Source: Chloroflexales bacterium | GTDB lineage: Bacteria > Chloroflexota > Chloroflexia > Chloroflexales > Chloroflexaceae | Direction of reading: 5' to 3' | Length of the DNA stretch: 38,134 nucleotides | Assembly: GCA_022360155.1 (NCBI GenBank) | Contig: JAKSDJ010000624.1 | Span: forward strand, 1-38,134 | Shown: one piece after another, positions 26,088-34,248 of the stretch | Position numbering within the stretch: the stretch's first letter is position 1 | Layout: every line of letters begins with the position of its first letter | Notes under the pieces: generated by a model | Database searches by the model: none | What the model was told of the DNA's origin: nothing | The model's input: the letters and a program-made list of their open reading frames with translations, nothing else | Made by a program: the position numbers and the translations under genes

Positions 26088-26639
26088 TTACCAGCCACGT
26101 TGGTGCGGCTTGAATATCAAATGTAAAGCCAAGCTAATGACGAGCAACACCAACAGTCCATGTAAAATCATACGCGGGTTTGCCAACAATATGAGTGTCC
26201 CGACAAACCAGACCAACCCATACGCGCGAATCCAGAACGATCGCGACAGCAATGCGCCGATGATCGCAATAATGCCAAACAACACCACAAGACCAGGAAA
26301 AATGCTGCGGGTAAAAAACAAGAACAGCAAGCCAAGTAACAGCACTCCTACCATCACCAAGCGAGTCTCCTGAGTGGATAACGATGCATACGATGGATTC
26401 TTCGCCAATGGCGTTGTTGAGTGTAGCGCCGCCTCTTGAGCAGGCAGTTTTTGCCCACAGTTCAGACAGAAGCTCGCCACATCAGGATTGACCGCCGCAC
26501 AAGAGGGGCATTGCGTATCCCACTGGTGAGCTTGCAGGTTGACCGTCGGGCCGGTGACGGGCTGGTTGACATCGTTGCCGCATTCGACACAGAAATGTGC
26601 ATCGTTTGGTAAAACCGCACGACAATGTGGACAGTTCAT
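26088..26639 (-). CDS. Zinc-ribbon membrane protein (shorter paralogue)
   Basis: A 183-residue protein. The N-terminus holds two zinc-ribbon knuckle pairs: CPHC with CVEC (residues 3-21) and CPSC with CLNC (about 44-62). A short linker leads to about four hydrophobic helices (MVGVLLLGLLFLFF, FPGLVVLFGIIAIIGALL, YGLVWFVGTLILLA, LLVLLVISLALHLIF), and the protein ends in a short basic tail. The ribbon arrangement, with a cytosolic double ribbon on a membrane anchor, is common in proteins of unknown role. GAGG lies seven bases before the ATG. The gene follows a longer paralogue by 46 bases and probably shares its transcript. Function is unknown; possible roles are scaffolding or sensing at the membrane. 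Confidence 0.82.
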   Translation of the reverse strand: MNCPHCRAVLPNDAHFCVECGNDVNQPVTGPTVNLQAHQWDTQCPSCAAVNPDVASFCLNCGQKLPAQEAALHSTTPLAKNPSYASLSTQETRLVMVGVLLLGLLFLFFTRSIFPGLVVLFGIIAIIGALLSRSFWIRAYGLVWFVGTLILLANPRMILHGLLVLLVISLALHLIFKPHQRGW

Positions 26640-26685
26640 AACTATACCTCATGCACAAAGCGCTAAGCCCGGCAGCGGTATCTCA

Positions 26686-27333
26686 CTAAATACGCAGCAG
26701 CGCGCCAAGCATTGCAGTAACGCCCACGAGCACCAAGATTCCCGGCCAGAACAGCCCCGTCATGAACAACACAGCCAGACCGGTCATAAAGACCAATGGC
26801 ATCAGGCCCTCGCGTGGCTTTCCTTCAGCGATGTTGCTCAAGAAGCCGCAAACCCCCAGAAGCGCCAAGATCCCTGGCCAGAACAGCCCCGTCATGAACA
26901 ACACAGCCAGGCCAATCAAGAATACGCCGCCAATAATACCGCCGCCCCTGCCAGTATGACAATGCTTTTTTTGCGCGGGATACCCGGCGGCGAGGTGTGC
27001 GACAGGCGTTGAGGGCATACGGACAGGCTGTGATTGTACCGGCAGCTCAGGCATTGGCGGCAACGAAGGCATGACTGGATGTTCGGCAACAGCAGCGGCG
27101 CCCCTGCGGGATTCCAGTTGGGCTGCTTTGGAGATCTCCAGCCTACGACCACAATTGACGCAAAATTGCGCCTCAGCAGGGTTGAGAATGCCGCACGCCG
27201 TACATACCGGGCCGCCGGCTGCCTTAGGAAGACGCACGGTTGGTCCAGTGGTTGCGTTCTCTACGGCAGCGCCACACTCAACACAGAATTGCGCATCTTC
27301 CACAAGATCGGCGTCACAGTTCAGGCATTTCAT
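26686..27333 (-). CDS. Zinc-ribbon membrane protein with a duplicated helix (longer paralogue)
   Basis: A 215-residue protein starting at ATG 27333, with GGAGGG four bases upstream. Two zinc ribbons lie at the N-terminus: CLNC with CVEC and CTAC with CVNC, spaced as in the paralogue downstream, with a shared TGPTV between them. A Pro/Met/Ser/Val linker (about 80-130) and a His/Gly-rich turn (KKHCHTGRGGG) follow. Then come two nearly identical membrane segments, FLIGLAVLFMTGLFWPGILA and FMTGLAVLFMTGLFWPGILV, 44 residues apart. The duplication is also seen in DNA as a ~50-base repeat with a 132-base offset. A TATAAT on the minus strand at 27431-27436 may be its promoter. Function is unknown. 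Confidence 0.82.
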   Translation of the reverse strand: MKCLNCDADLVEDAQFCVECGAAVENATTGPTVRLPKAAGGPVCTACGILNPAEAQFCVNCGRRLEISKAAQLESRRGAAAVAEHPVMPSLPPMPELPVQSQPVRMPSTPVAHLAAGYPAQKKHCHTGRGGGIIGGVFLIGLAVLFMTGLFWPGILALLGVCGFLSNIAEGKPREGLMPLVFMTGLAVLFMTGLFWPGILVLVGVTAMLGALLRI

Positions 27334-27448
27334 CAAACCCTCCTTCGTTTCCGGTAACCCAGCGCCCCCATCGGATATCTTTGGGCGGCAAAGACAATGA
27401 CACAACAACATAACGGGATTGTATTACTAGATTATACGAAGGAGCAGG

Positions 27449-28804
27449 CTACTGGGTTACACACTGCTCGGCCTGTTGTTGCATGGCTTCCGCCGCCGCT
27501 TCCTGATCAAGCGTATCATCCAGCAATGAGGGCAAATTGTTATTGATGGCGCGGATGGCGCAGCGGAAGCCTTGCGTCGGCGGCAGACCAAGGGCAAGAT
27601 TGGCCTGTGCCGCTATTGCGGCGAGCGCCGGGTTCCCCTGAACCACAGACTCACTCAGGACAGACTGTAAAACCGGCAAACGCTTGAATTGGCGAGCGAT
27701 CCGGATCTGTTGCGCAGGTTCAGCGAGGAATTGCGCAAAGACGCTGGCCTGCTCGTGTTTCGCGCCGGTCAGGGTTTGGGGAAACATCAGATAGGCGCCG
27801 CCCAGCGCCGGCGCCGCCCAACGTCCTGTCGCCGGCACGCGCGGCAGCGGCGCAATTCCAAGAGTATGCGTCTCCGTCAGGCCCTGGTAGTCGGCGAGCG
27901 CCCAGTCGCCGTCAATCGTCAGCGCCGACTCGCCAGCGCCAAAATACATCTGGCTGCCCGTGTAGCTAAGTTGATCGGGCGGCGCAGCAATATGGAGTTC
28001 GAGCAGCAAGTTTAGGGCGCTCACCATTTGGGGCGTATTCAGCGTGGGTTGACGGCCATCGGGCGTTGTCGGCGCTCCTCCATAGCCGTTCAACCATGCC
28101 AAAAGCCAACGCGCCTCGGCCCAAGGCATAGTCAAACCATATGTTTCGTCGCCACGGGCAGCGCGGGCTTGAACGATCAACTCATCGGTCGTCGCTGGGG
28201 GGCGCTGAATCAAGCTCTGGTTATACAGTAATAACAGGAAATCGCCAGCCGCAATTGGCTGCCCCCAGAGCTGGTTATCTTGAGTGGCGTTGACGATTGT
28301 CGCTGGAATAAAACGACTTGTGCCGCCAACCGGATTGAGGGATTGGAGTTGACCATCAGCTAGGAGCCCGGCCAAATCTTCCTGATTACCCCAGAGCAGA
28401 TCAGGCGGCGGCTCCTGAGCCAGATCGGCCACCAACATACCCACCCGCAATCCGTCACCGCTTTTGGGCACAATCGTGAGCAGCAATCCAGACTGCTCGC
28501 TAAAGAGGTTCGCGATATCACGAACAGCGTCCAATGCTTGACCATGCTCATTCGTCCAAATGATCAGCGCGCCGGGCTGCGGGGTTGGTTGCACTTCCAG
28601 GATAGCGCGTGGGGTTGGCGTCGGGCGAAACGTTCCCGGCGACGCCGCTACATCAGTCAGCGCCTCTTGCGTAGGATCTGTCTGGCGGGATGGGAATGTA
28701 CAGCCAGTCAGCAATAGCACGATGACTAACAAACAGCGCCTAACAAAAAACGAGCGACATGGCGATTGTTCAAGGAGTGTACGGCGTTGGTCGTTCGTTG
28801 TCAT
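27449..28804 (-). CDS. Extracellular solute-binding lipoprotein (family 1)
   Basis: A 451-residue lipoprotein. The N-terminus has a long basic lead, the hydrophobic LLVIVLLLTGC lipobox (Cys at about 35) and a Thr/Pro linker. The mature part fits family 1 binding proteins of carbohydrate ABC importers: ALIIWTNEHGQALDAVRDIANLFSEQSG, PDLLWGNQEDLAGLLADGQLQSL, WGQPIAAGDFLLLLYNQSLI, YFGAGESALTIDGDWALADY and LGGAYLMFPQTLTGAKHEQASVFAQFLAEP. It would bind a sugar or similar ligand outside the cell. No permease or ATPase gene is adjacent, so it is an orphan that may serve distant or shared permeases, or act as a receptor. No ribosome binding site was seen at ATG 28804, and the start may lie nearer the hydrophobic core. 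Confidence 0.87.
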   Translation of the reverse strand: MTTNDQRRTLLEQSPCRSFFVRRCLLVIVLLLTGCTFPSRQTDPTQEALTDVAASPGTFRPTPTPRAILEVQPTPQPGALIIWTNEHGQALDAVRDIANLFSEQSGLLLTIVPKSGDGLRVGMLVADLAQEPPPDLLWGNQEDLAGLLADGQLQSLNPVGGTSRFIPATIVNATQDNQLWGQPIAAGDFLLLLYNQSLIQRPPATTDELIVQARAARGDETYGLTMPWAEARWLLAWLNGYGGAPTTPDGRQPTLNTPQMVSALNLLLELHIAAPPDQLSYTGSQMYFGAGESALTIDGDWALADYQGLTETHTLGIAPLPRVPATGRWAAPALGGAYLMFPQTLTGAKHEQASVFAQFLAEPAQQIRIARQFKRLPVLQSVLSESVVQGNPALAAIAAQANLALGLPPTQGFRCAIRAINNNLPSLLDDTLDQEAAAEAMQQQAEQCVTQ

Positions 28805-29162
28805 GCAAGATTTTTACCAATCAAATATAAGATCGCAGTCAAGCGATCAGCGGTAGCAGGGGCGCCACAACACACCAACACTCGTGTTAAGCCGCAACAA
28901 CATTCTGCACGCTGGACTTGTTGGATACCTTGTTCAACTTTCCTGCAATCCACGACGGTTGGCGTCGCGCGACGGCACTGGCGTGATGGCCACAGAACAA
29001 TGCATTATCGTATCGACGAATCTGTTGTGAACGCCCGGTGAACAGTACTCAATTATTATAACAGGTATCGAGTGTACAACAGAGGTTCAGGGGACATACA
29101 AGAGGACGAAGGCAAGAGAAGCCAAGCAAATATTTGGGCAACCGGAAATAGCGCCCGGTCGC
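28805..29162. other. Intergenic region upstream of the solute-binding gene
   Basis: No coding frame with a recognisable product. On the minus strand an extended -10 TGTTATAAT (29055-29063), without a good -35, could start the solute-binding transcript, giving a leader of about 240 bases. Nothing else stands out. Confidence 0.4.
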
Positions 29163-29187
29163 GTGGGGCGAGACTGCCTCGCCCCAC
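29163..29187. terminator. Perfect GC-rich hairpin downstream of the anti-sigma-like gene
   Basis: GTGGGGCGAG (29163-29172) and CTCGCCCCAC (29178-29187) form a 10-bp perfect stem with a 5-base loop. It lies 30 bases after the stop codon of the 29217-29831 gene. There is no T-run on either side, so it may act as a transcript-end stabiliser or pause site rather than a classical terminator. Confidence 0.55.
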
Positions 29188-29216
29188 TAGTAGCCAACTT
29201 TGGCAATCAAAAACGT

Positions 29217-29831
29217 TTAGGTCTCGGACGACGGGCCCACATCTAAATCCGTAACCATGATTTCTACATCGTTCTGGCGTAATGTCAACGTATAATTGCC
29301 AGGAGGCACTGGTGGCAAGGCAAATTCGCTCAGGTCATTCAAGTCGGCCTGAACCGCACGCGAGCCATCTTGTAGTTCAACATGACCACCCGCTCTGACG
29401 CCGAGCACCTGCCCCGACACAGCCCACAGTGTTCCAGCCGCAGAAATCCGCAGGTCGAGATCACGTTCCTCGGCGTTGAACAACATCTGTCGCGTCGCCA
29501 GGTATCCCGAGCGAACTCCCATCATCAATGGCGCCTGGGCGCTATCAAAGCTTAACATGGCCATGACCCGCCGAAGCAAGCTTGGCGCCTGTGGGTCAGC
29601 TATAGGACGGAGTAGACGCTTTGCTCGATTGACAACGTGCGCAGGCGCGTTCTCACCCTCATCCTCATCATAGCGCATCAAACCGATCAACTCTTCAAGA
29701 TACGTCAACTGCTTGGCAACACTTGGATCTGCATGCACTTGAGCCATGACTTGCGCGTGCTCGTCAGGCGGGAGCCGCGCCTCGGCGAGATTCACCAGGT
29801 TTCGGTACAATTTGTCCGGTATTTCTTTCAT
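29217..29831 (-). CDS. Putative anti-sigma-like regulator of the upstream ECF sigma factor
   Basis: A 204-residue protein starting at ATG 29831, with AGGAG seven bases upstream. The N-terminal 75 residues (YRNLVNLAEARLPPDEHAQVMAQVHADPSVAKQLTYLEELI) look like the small helical anti-sigma domain, with LPP-E in place of the zinc-binding HxxxCxxC. A linker region follows, then a beta-rich C-terminal domain (about 125-204: LDLRISAAGTLWAVSGQVLG, LPPVPPGNYTLTLRQNDVEI) like a carboxypeptidase-regulatory or transthyretin-like sandwich. There is no membrane helix, unlike classical anti-sigma factors. It lies downstream of the ECF sigma gene on the same strand but has its own candidate promoter. The role is inferred from order and N-terminal likeness only. 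Confidence 0.65.
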   Translation of the reverse strand: MKEIPDKLYRNLVNLAEARLPPDEHAQVMAQVHADPSVAKQLTYLEELIGLMRYDEDEGENAPAHVVNRAKRLLRPIADPQAPSLLRRVMAMLSFDSAQAPLMMGVRSGYLATRQMLFNAEERDLDLRISAAGTLWAVSGQVLGVRAGGHVELQDGSRAVQADLNDLSEFALPPVPPGNYTLTLRQNDVEIMVTDLDVGPSSET

Positions 29832-29912
29832 CTACATCTCCTGCGATACAATAGTGAGATGACCGTGTGACAGAAAGATGAGCTAGGTGCTCAAGGCAGC
29901 GGCGAGACTTCT

Positions 29913-29941
29913 AGTATACCATGTCGCTGATTGGTTGTCGC
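29913..29941 (-). promoter_or_regulatory. Promoter of the anti-sigma-like gene
   Basis: On the minus strand, TATACT (29913-29918) with a TGG extension follows GCGACA (29936-29941) at 17 bases. The leader is about 75 bases. It lies in the 209-base gap between the ECF sigma gene and the anti-sigma-like gene, so the latter can be made separately. Confidence 0.55.
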
Positions 29942-30040
29942 CTCGTGCATCCTCTAGGGCCTTTTATGCACCTACCTTACCAAACTACCATATTTGTCAA
30001 GACAGAGCCAGGCGCCCTTGTAAAAATACATCAATCATCT

Positions 30041-30598
30041 TTATTCTGTGAGCAAACGTTGCAATTTCTTGAGACAACGCGCTCGGGTTGGGCCAACGCT
30101 CCCCTCACTCACTCCTAACATATCAGCGATTTCAGCATAGGGCGGCGGTTCTTTTTGATAGAACAGGAGATTCAGCAAGACACGGCAGCGCTCGTCGAGC
30201 GAGGCGACAGCGACGCGAACCGCATGCTGTTGTTCCAAGCGGATGATCACCTCGTCAGGCAACGGCGCATTATCCGGTAATTCAGAGGATTCATCCGAGT
30301 CGTCATTCGAACCAGGCAACGGCTCCATCGTTCGCGACCGGCGGCTGATCCGCCAAGTCTCGCGCTTGGCTGTTGTTGCCAGCCAGGCGCTGATGCGCCC
30401 AGGTTGGTCGATGTCGTTGATTTTTTCTAGAAATCGGGCAAAGGTTAATTGAAACACGTCGGCAGCCTGATCTTCGCTCAGGCCTGATCGGCGTGGAATA
30501 GTGTAGATCAATCGCTGGTAACGCTGAACCAGTATTTCCCACGATTCTGTATCACCGCGGCGGCAGGCCAGTACTAACGCCTCATCACTTAACTCCAT
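30041..30598 (-). CDS. ECF-type RNA polymerase sigma factor
   Basis: A 185-residue sigma-70 family factor with only regions 2 and 4. Region 2 (about 8-95) includes WEILVQRYQRLIYTIPRRSGLSEDQAADVFQLTFARF and ISAWLATTAKRETWRISRRSR, which bind core polymerase and the -10. An acidic linker (NDDSDESSELPDNAPLPDE) separates it from region 4 (about 120-185: RCRVLLNLLFYQKEPPPYAEIADMLGVSEGSVGPTRARCLKKLQRLL), whose helix-turn-helix reads the -35. GAGGG lies five bases before the ATG. The gene is followed by a putative anti-sigma gene. Upstream is a repeat-rich intergenic region shared with the divergent permease gene. Its signal and regulon are unknown. Confidence 0.92.
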   Translation of the reverse strand: MELSDEALVLACRRGDTESWEILVQRYQRLIYTIPRRSGLSEDQAADVFQLTFARFLEKINDIDQPGRISAWLATTAKRETWRISRRSRTMEPLPGSNDDSDESSELPDNAPLPDEVIIRLEQQHAVRVAVASLDERCRVLLNLLFYQKEPPPYAEIADMLGVSEGSVGPTRARCLKKLQRLLTE

Positions 30599-30608
30599 AC
30601 CAAACCCT

Positions 30609-30723
30609 CATATTGTATGACCGCTACGTTCTCCTTCAACTCATGCAATATCTTAACTTCTCTCTCTGATCAGATCTTCATATTGCGTGACTGTAAAGCT
30701 CTCTTTAACTTATACAATACCTT
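30609..30723. repeat. Imperfect ~46-bp direct repeat upstream of the ECF sigma gene
   Basis: Two copies start at 30609 and 30679 (70-bp period). Each begins CATATTG, has TGAC a few bases later, a CTCCTT- or CTCTTT-like middle, and ends in CAATATCTT or CAATACCTT. Within each copy ATATTG and CAATA(T/C) are inverted, so each can form a loose hairpin. The first copy begins 11 bases before the sigma-factor start. Regulatory function is possible but unproven. Confidence 0.65.
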
Positions 30724-30797
30724 GGAAAACTTGTCCAGTAGATCATGGCAGCAATGTTCCCAACATTCCTGCAGCGAACAAGAATTGACACCAAATT

Positions 30798-30814
30798 GAC
30801 TCCAGATTGGAGTC
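30798..30814. promoter_or_regulatory. Perfect inverted repeat, candidate operator before the FtsX-like permease gene
   Basis: GACTCCA (30798-30804) and TGGAGTC (30808-30814) are perfect 7-bp arms around GAT. The site lies just upstream of a possible -35 (TTGTGT, 30817-30822). Its size and symmetry suit binding of a dimeric helix-turn-helix regulator. Confidence 0.55.
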
Positions 30815-30816
30815 GT

Positions 30817-30846
30817 TTGTGTTTCCGCTTGCACGTATGCTACACT
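30817..30846 (+). promoter_or_regulatory. Candidate promoter of the FtsX-like permease gene
   Basis: TTGTGT (30817-30822) and TACACT (30841-30846) are 18 bases apart, with a TGC extension before the -10. The leader would be about 165 bases. The -10 differs by one base from the TGCTATACT seen elsewhere in the window. Confidence 0.5.
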
Positions 30847-31015
30847 CTTTGGGAATTTACGTTTTCAGATATTGTAACTTTCATGATACTACAAATTCTA
30901 AAGATTGTCTGCAAAACGCCGACAATGCTATATGAGCCCGTAAGATACGCACGTGGCCAGCGTGCTGTCACTTGGCGACGACGTAACCACTGTACGATTT
31001 CAATCAAGGTGGAAC

Positions 31016-33400
31016 ATGCTCCAACCACGCTGGCGCAAAGTTGTTCGTGATCTGTGGATCAGCAAGCTCCGCACCATTCTGGTCGTACTCTCGATTGCGA
31101 TTGGCGTGTTTGCAATCGGCGTGATCGCCAGCGCGCGGGTGATTTTGTCCCACGATATGAACCAGAGCTACGCCGCGACCAACCCGCGCAGCGCAATGCT
31201 CTTTCCCGATCACTTCAATGAGGAGTTGGTTCAGTCGGTGCGCAATATGTCCGATGTCCGCGAAGCTGCGGGTCGACGCAGCATCCGCGCCCAAATTGCC
31301 ATTGGGCCGAACCAGTGGCGCGATATCAACCTCTATGCGGTGCCGGACTACAATGATATTCGGGTCAACCAATTCTGGTCAGAAGCAGGCGCATGGCCGC
31401 CACCCGATCATGAGGTGCTGATTGAGCGCGCCTCGATAGATTATGTCAATACGAGCATCGGCGCAACTGTACAAATCAGAATGGACGCTGCTACAGAACG
31501 CACGATGCGAGTTGCGGGCGCCGTTTATAATCCTGGGCAGCCAGAGGCCGGCATTGCCGGCGTTGCTTTTGGATATATTAGCCTCGACACGCTTGAATGG
31601 CTGGGACTGTCGCGCGGTCTCGACGAATTGCTGATTGTTGTCGAAGGAGATACCACAAACCAGGAACATATCGAAGCAGTTGTCGACAACGTCAAAGATC
31701 GGATCGAGCGCAGCGGGCGAACGGTCTATGGTGTCTGGACACCGCAACCAGGCAAGCACCCTATAGATGAAATAGTCCAACCAATGCTCTTCATACTGGG
31801 CTTCCTCGGGGCGCTTTCGCTGTTTCTCAGCGGATTTCTCGTCATCAATACCATTTCCGCGATCCTGACCCAGCATGTGCGCCAGATCGGTATGATGAAA
31901 GCCATTGGCGCGCGGAGTTCGCAACTAATCATAATGTACATCGGCATGGTTGTGATTCTTGGCTTGCTCTCACTGTTGGTCGCTGTGCCTCTTGGCGCGC
32001 TGGGCGCGTGGGCGCTGGTCAACTATGTCGCCAGCCTGATCAACTTTGACATTACTACGGTTGGCGTACCGCTGCAAGTGTTGGCGCTGGAAATCGCCGT
32101 GGGCATTCTTGTGCCGCTGATTGCCGCACTCTGGCCGGTGCTCGCGGGCGCACGAGTAACCGTGCGCGAGGCGATCAGCTCATATGGAGTGGGTAAAGGT
32201 CACTTCGGGCGCAGCCAGTTCGACCAGCTTCTCCAGCGAGTGCGCGGACTGTCGCGCCCGCTGTTGTTGTCACTGCGTAACACCTTTCGCCACCGAGGCC
32301 GTCTAGCGTTGACACTGATCACCTTGACGTTGGGCGGGGCGATCTTTATCTCGGTTTTCAGTGTGCGCGAATCGTTGTTCCGCACACTCGATGACGCATC
32401 CAACTACTGGAAGTTCGATGTTTTCGTTGGGTTAGATCGCTCCTATCGAACCGATCTGATCGAGGCGGAAGCATTACAAGTGCCGGGTGTCATTGCAGCA
32501 GAGAGTTGGGGAGTCGCGAACGCCCGTCGCGTACAAGCCAACGGCGTTGAGGGTCTTACCATGACGGTGATTGCCCCGCCCGCCGCGACCGAGCTGATCG
32601 ACCCGGTCATTCTTCAAGGGCGCTGGCTCGTCCCGGAAGACGAAAACGCCGTTGTCATCAATAGCGACGTGCTCACCGACGAACCAGATATCGCGCTTGG
32701 CCAAATGATCGACCTCACAATGCGCGGCGAGACGCGCAGTTGGCAAGTGGTGGGCATTGTCCAAGGCTATTTGACCGGCCCGCGGATTTTTATGAATTAC
32801 CCCTACTTTGCACGAGTCGTCGGCGAGGTGGGGCGGGCCAGCAGCGTGCGTGTTATCACAACGCAGCACGACCCCACATTCCAAGAGGCAATTGCGACCG
32901 ACCTCACCAACCATTTCAAGCAAGCCGGCGTGCAAGTCCGCTCGACCGCAACCATTATCGAGGAACTCGCCCCAGTCGTATCTCAATTTAACATTCTCGT
33001 TCTCTTCTTGCTGATCATGGCATTATTGCTGGCGCTAGTCGGCGGGCTGGGGTTGATGGGAACGATGAGTATTAATGTGCTCGAACGCACCCGCGAAATT
33101 GGGGTGCTCCGCGCGGTGGGCGCATCAGACGCCACAGTTCAGCGGATCGTCGTGATCGAAGGGGTGCTGATTGGCGGCATCAGTTGGCTGATTGGCGCGC
33201 TGCTCGCATTGCCGCTCAGCCGCCTAATGAGTAATCAGATCGGGCTTGCGTTTATCCAGGAGCCACTCAGCTATACCTTCTCTCCAACCGGAGTTGTTAT
33301 TTGGCTCAGTTTGGTCGTTATGCTGGCCGCCATAGCCAGCTTTCTGCCGGCCTGGAACGCCTCTCGTCTCAGTGTACGCGATGTGCTGGCGTATGAGTAA
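31016..33400 (+). CDS. Large FtsX/MacB-type ABC transporter permease
   Basis: A 794-residue membrane protein. The start is ATG 31016, preceded by AAGGTGG; a GTG 63 bases upstream lacks a signal. Layout: one helix after the N-terminus (LRTILVVLSIAIGVFAIGVIA), an extracellular MacB-like domain (about 50-245), three helices of the first FtsX domain (about 250-400, with GMMKAIGARSSQL), a further helix (LALTLITLTLGGAIFIS), a second periplasmic-type domain (about 450-660), and the last three helices with REIGVLRAVGASDATVQRI. The two 'KAIGA/RAVGA' loops contact the ATPase. Such permeases export lipids, lipoproteins or peptides by a mechanotransmission mechanism. No ATPase gene is adjacent. It runs divergently from the ECF sigma gene and convergently with the second sigma gene (42 bases apart). 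Confidence 0.9.
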   Translation: MLQPRWRKVVRDLWISKLRTILVVLSIAIGVFAIGVIASARVILSHDMNQSYAATNPRSAMLFPDHFNEELVQSVRNMSDVREAAGRRSIRAQIAIGPNQWRDINLYAVPDYNDIRVNQFWSEAGAWPPPDHEVLIERASIDYVNTSIGATVQIRMDAATERTMRVAGAVYNPGQPEAGIAGVAFGYISLDTLEWLGLSRGLDELLIVVEGDTTNQEHIEAVVDNVKDRIERSGRTVYGVWTPQPGKHPIDEIVQPMLFILGFLGALSLFLSGFLVINTISAILTQHVRQIGMMKAIGARSSQLIIMYIGMVVILGLLSLLVAVPLGALGAWALVNYVASLINFDITTVGVPLQVLALEIAVGILVPLIAALWPVLAGARVTVREAISSYGVGKGHFGRSQFDQLLQRVRGLSRPLLLSLRNTFRHRGRLALTLITLTLGGAIFISVFSVRESLFRTLDDASNYWKFDVFVGLDRSYRTDLIEAEALQVPGVIAAESWGVANARRVQANGVEGLTMTVIAPPAATELIDPVILQGRWLVPEDENAVVINSDVLTDEPDIALGQMIDLTMRGETRSWQVVGIVQGYLTGPRIFMNYPYFARVVGEVGRASSVRVITTQHDPTFQEAIATDLTNHFKQAGVQVRSTATIIEELAPVVSQFNILVLFLLIMALLLALVGGLGLMGTMSINVLERTREIGVLRAVGASDATVQRIVVIEGVLIGGISWLIGALLALPLSRLMSNQIGLAFIQEPLSYTFSPTGVVIWLSLVVMLAAIASFLPAWNASRLSVRDVLAYE

Positions 33401-33442
33401 CCCGTCGCTTCTCATACACTCCTGGGCGAGAGGCTGCAAGTC

Positions 33443-33955
33443 CTACCCGCGATACACCTGGCGGAAGCGTTCGCGGGCGCGGAACAGGCGCGTCTTGACT
33501 GCGCCGTTGGTGCAACCCATCGTATCGGCAATCTCTTGAGTGCTGCGGCCCTCGCAAGAATGCAAAACCAGTGGAATGCGATACTCTGGCGGCAGTTGCA
33601 ATAATGCCTTGCGCACCGGTTCCTGATCTTCCAAGTGCGACTCGCTAATTGCAGTTTGCTGCGTTGCAATGTCTATATCCGGCAAGGGAACAAAGCGAAT
33701 GCGCCGGCAGCGGCGCAAATGGTCATAAGCGGTATTGGTAGCAATCCGATAGAGCCACGCTACCGGATTAGCATTGGGCTCATGACGTGACCAGCTTCGC
33801 AGTGCTTTGACAAATGTGTCTTGGCAGAGATCTTCGGCAATGTCTTGATCACTGACTAAGCGAGTAAGATAGGCCAGGATCGGCTGACGGTAGATTTCGT
33901 ACAAATTGATAATGCTTCGCTGATCGCTGCCATCTCGGCTTGGTGCGGGCATCAT
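33443..33955 (-). CDS. ECF-type RNA polymerase sigma factor, second
   Basis: A 170-residue group 4 sigma factor. Region 2 (about 15-95) shows YRQPILAYLTRLVSDQDIAEDLCQDTFVKAL and PVAWLYRIATNTAYDHLRRCRR. Region 4 (about 110-168) shows ALLQLPPEYRIPLVLHSCEGRSTQEIADTMGCTNGAVKTRLFRARERF. It is much closer to the standard SigE/RpoE pattern than the factor at 30041. AGGG lies about ten bases before the double ATG (33955/33952). No anti-sigma gene follows on this strand; the next gene is the convergent permease. A possible -10 TATACA lies about 50 bases upstream. Signal and targets are unknown. Confidence 0.93.
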   Translation of the reverse strand: MMPAPSRDGSDQRSIINLYEIYRQPILAYLTRLVSDQDIAEDLCQDTFVKALRSWSRHEPNANPVAWLYRIATNTAYDHLRRCRRIRFVPLPDIDIATQQTAISESHLEDQEPVRKALLQLPPEYRIPLVLHSCEGRSTQEIADTMGCTNGAVKTRLFRARERFRQVYRG

Positions 33956-34248
33956 GGCTCATATCCCTTACTGACGACCAACGTCTTTCACGAAAAGCCG
34001 TTCATGTATAGCGCCAGCTCTCAGTTACACATTGTGGTGCGCAACAAATGCTTGTGGGTTTGTGCTGCCTATGTAGGCGTGTTGCTTCAACGCACCATCG
34101 CCGCTCAAGCGCACAGCGCAACGCTGCCCGCCAGCGGTGTCCAACCAAATCATAGACTATTGTACGGTATCTGCGGATCGTCCAGTAGGTTGGATGTTCT
34201 TCAAGCCATATGCCTAGGTTTGCCTACGACTTTAGACTGATCTGTCGC
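33956..34248. other. Intergenic region upstream of the second ECF sigma gene
   Basis: About 290 bases with no gene call. The frame at 34004-34240 has no recognisable domain or ribosome binding site. Apart from a possible minus-strand -10 (TATACA near 34003) nothing definite is seen. Confidence 0.4.
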
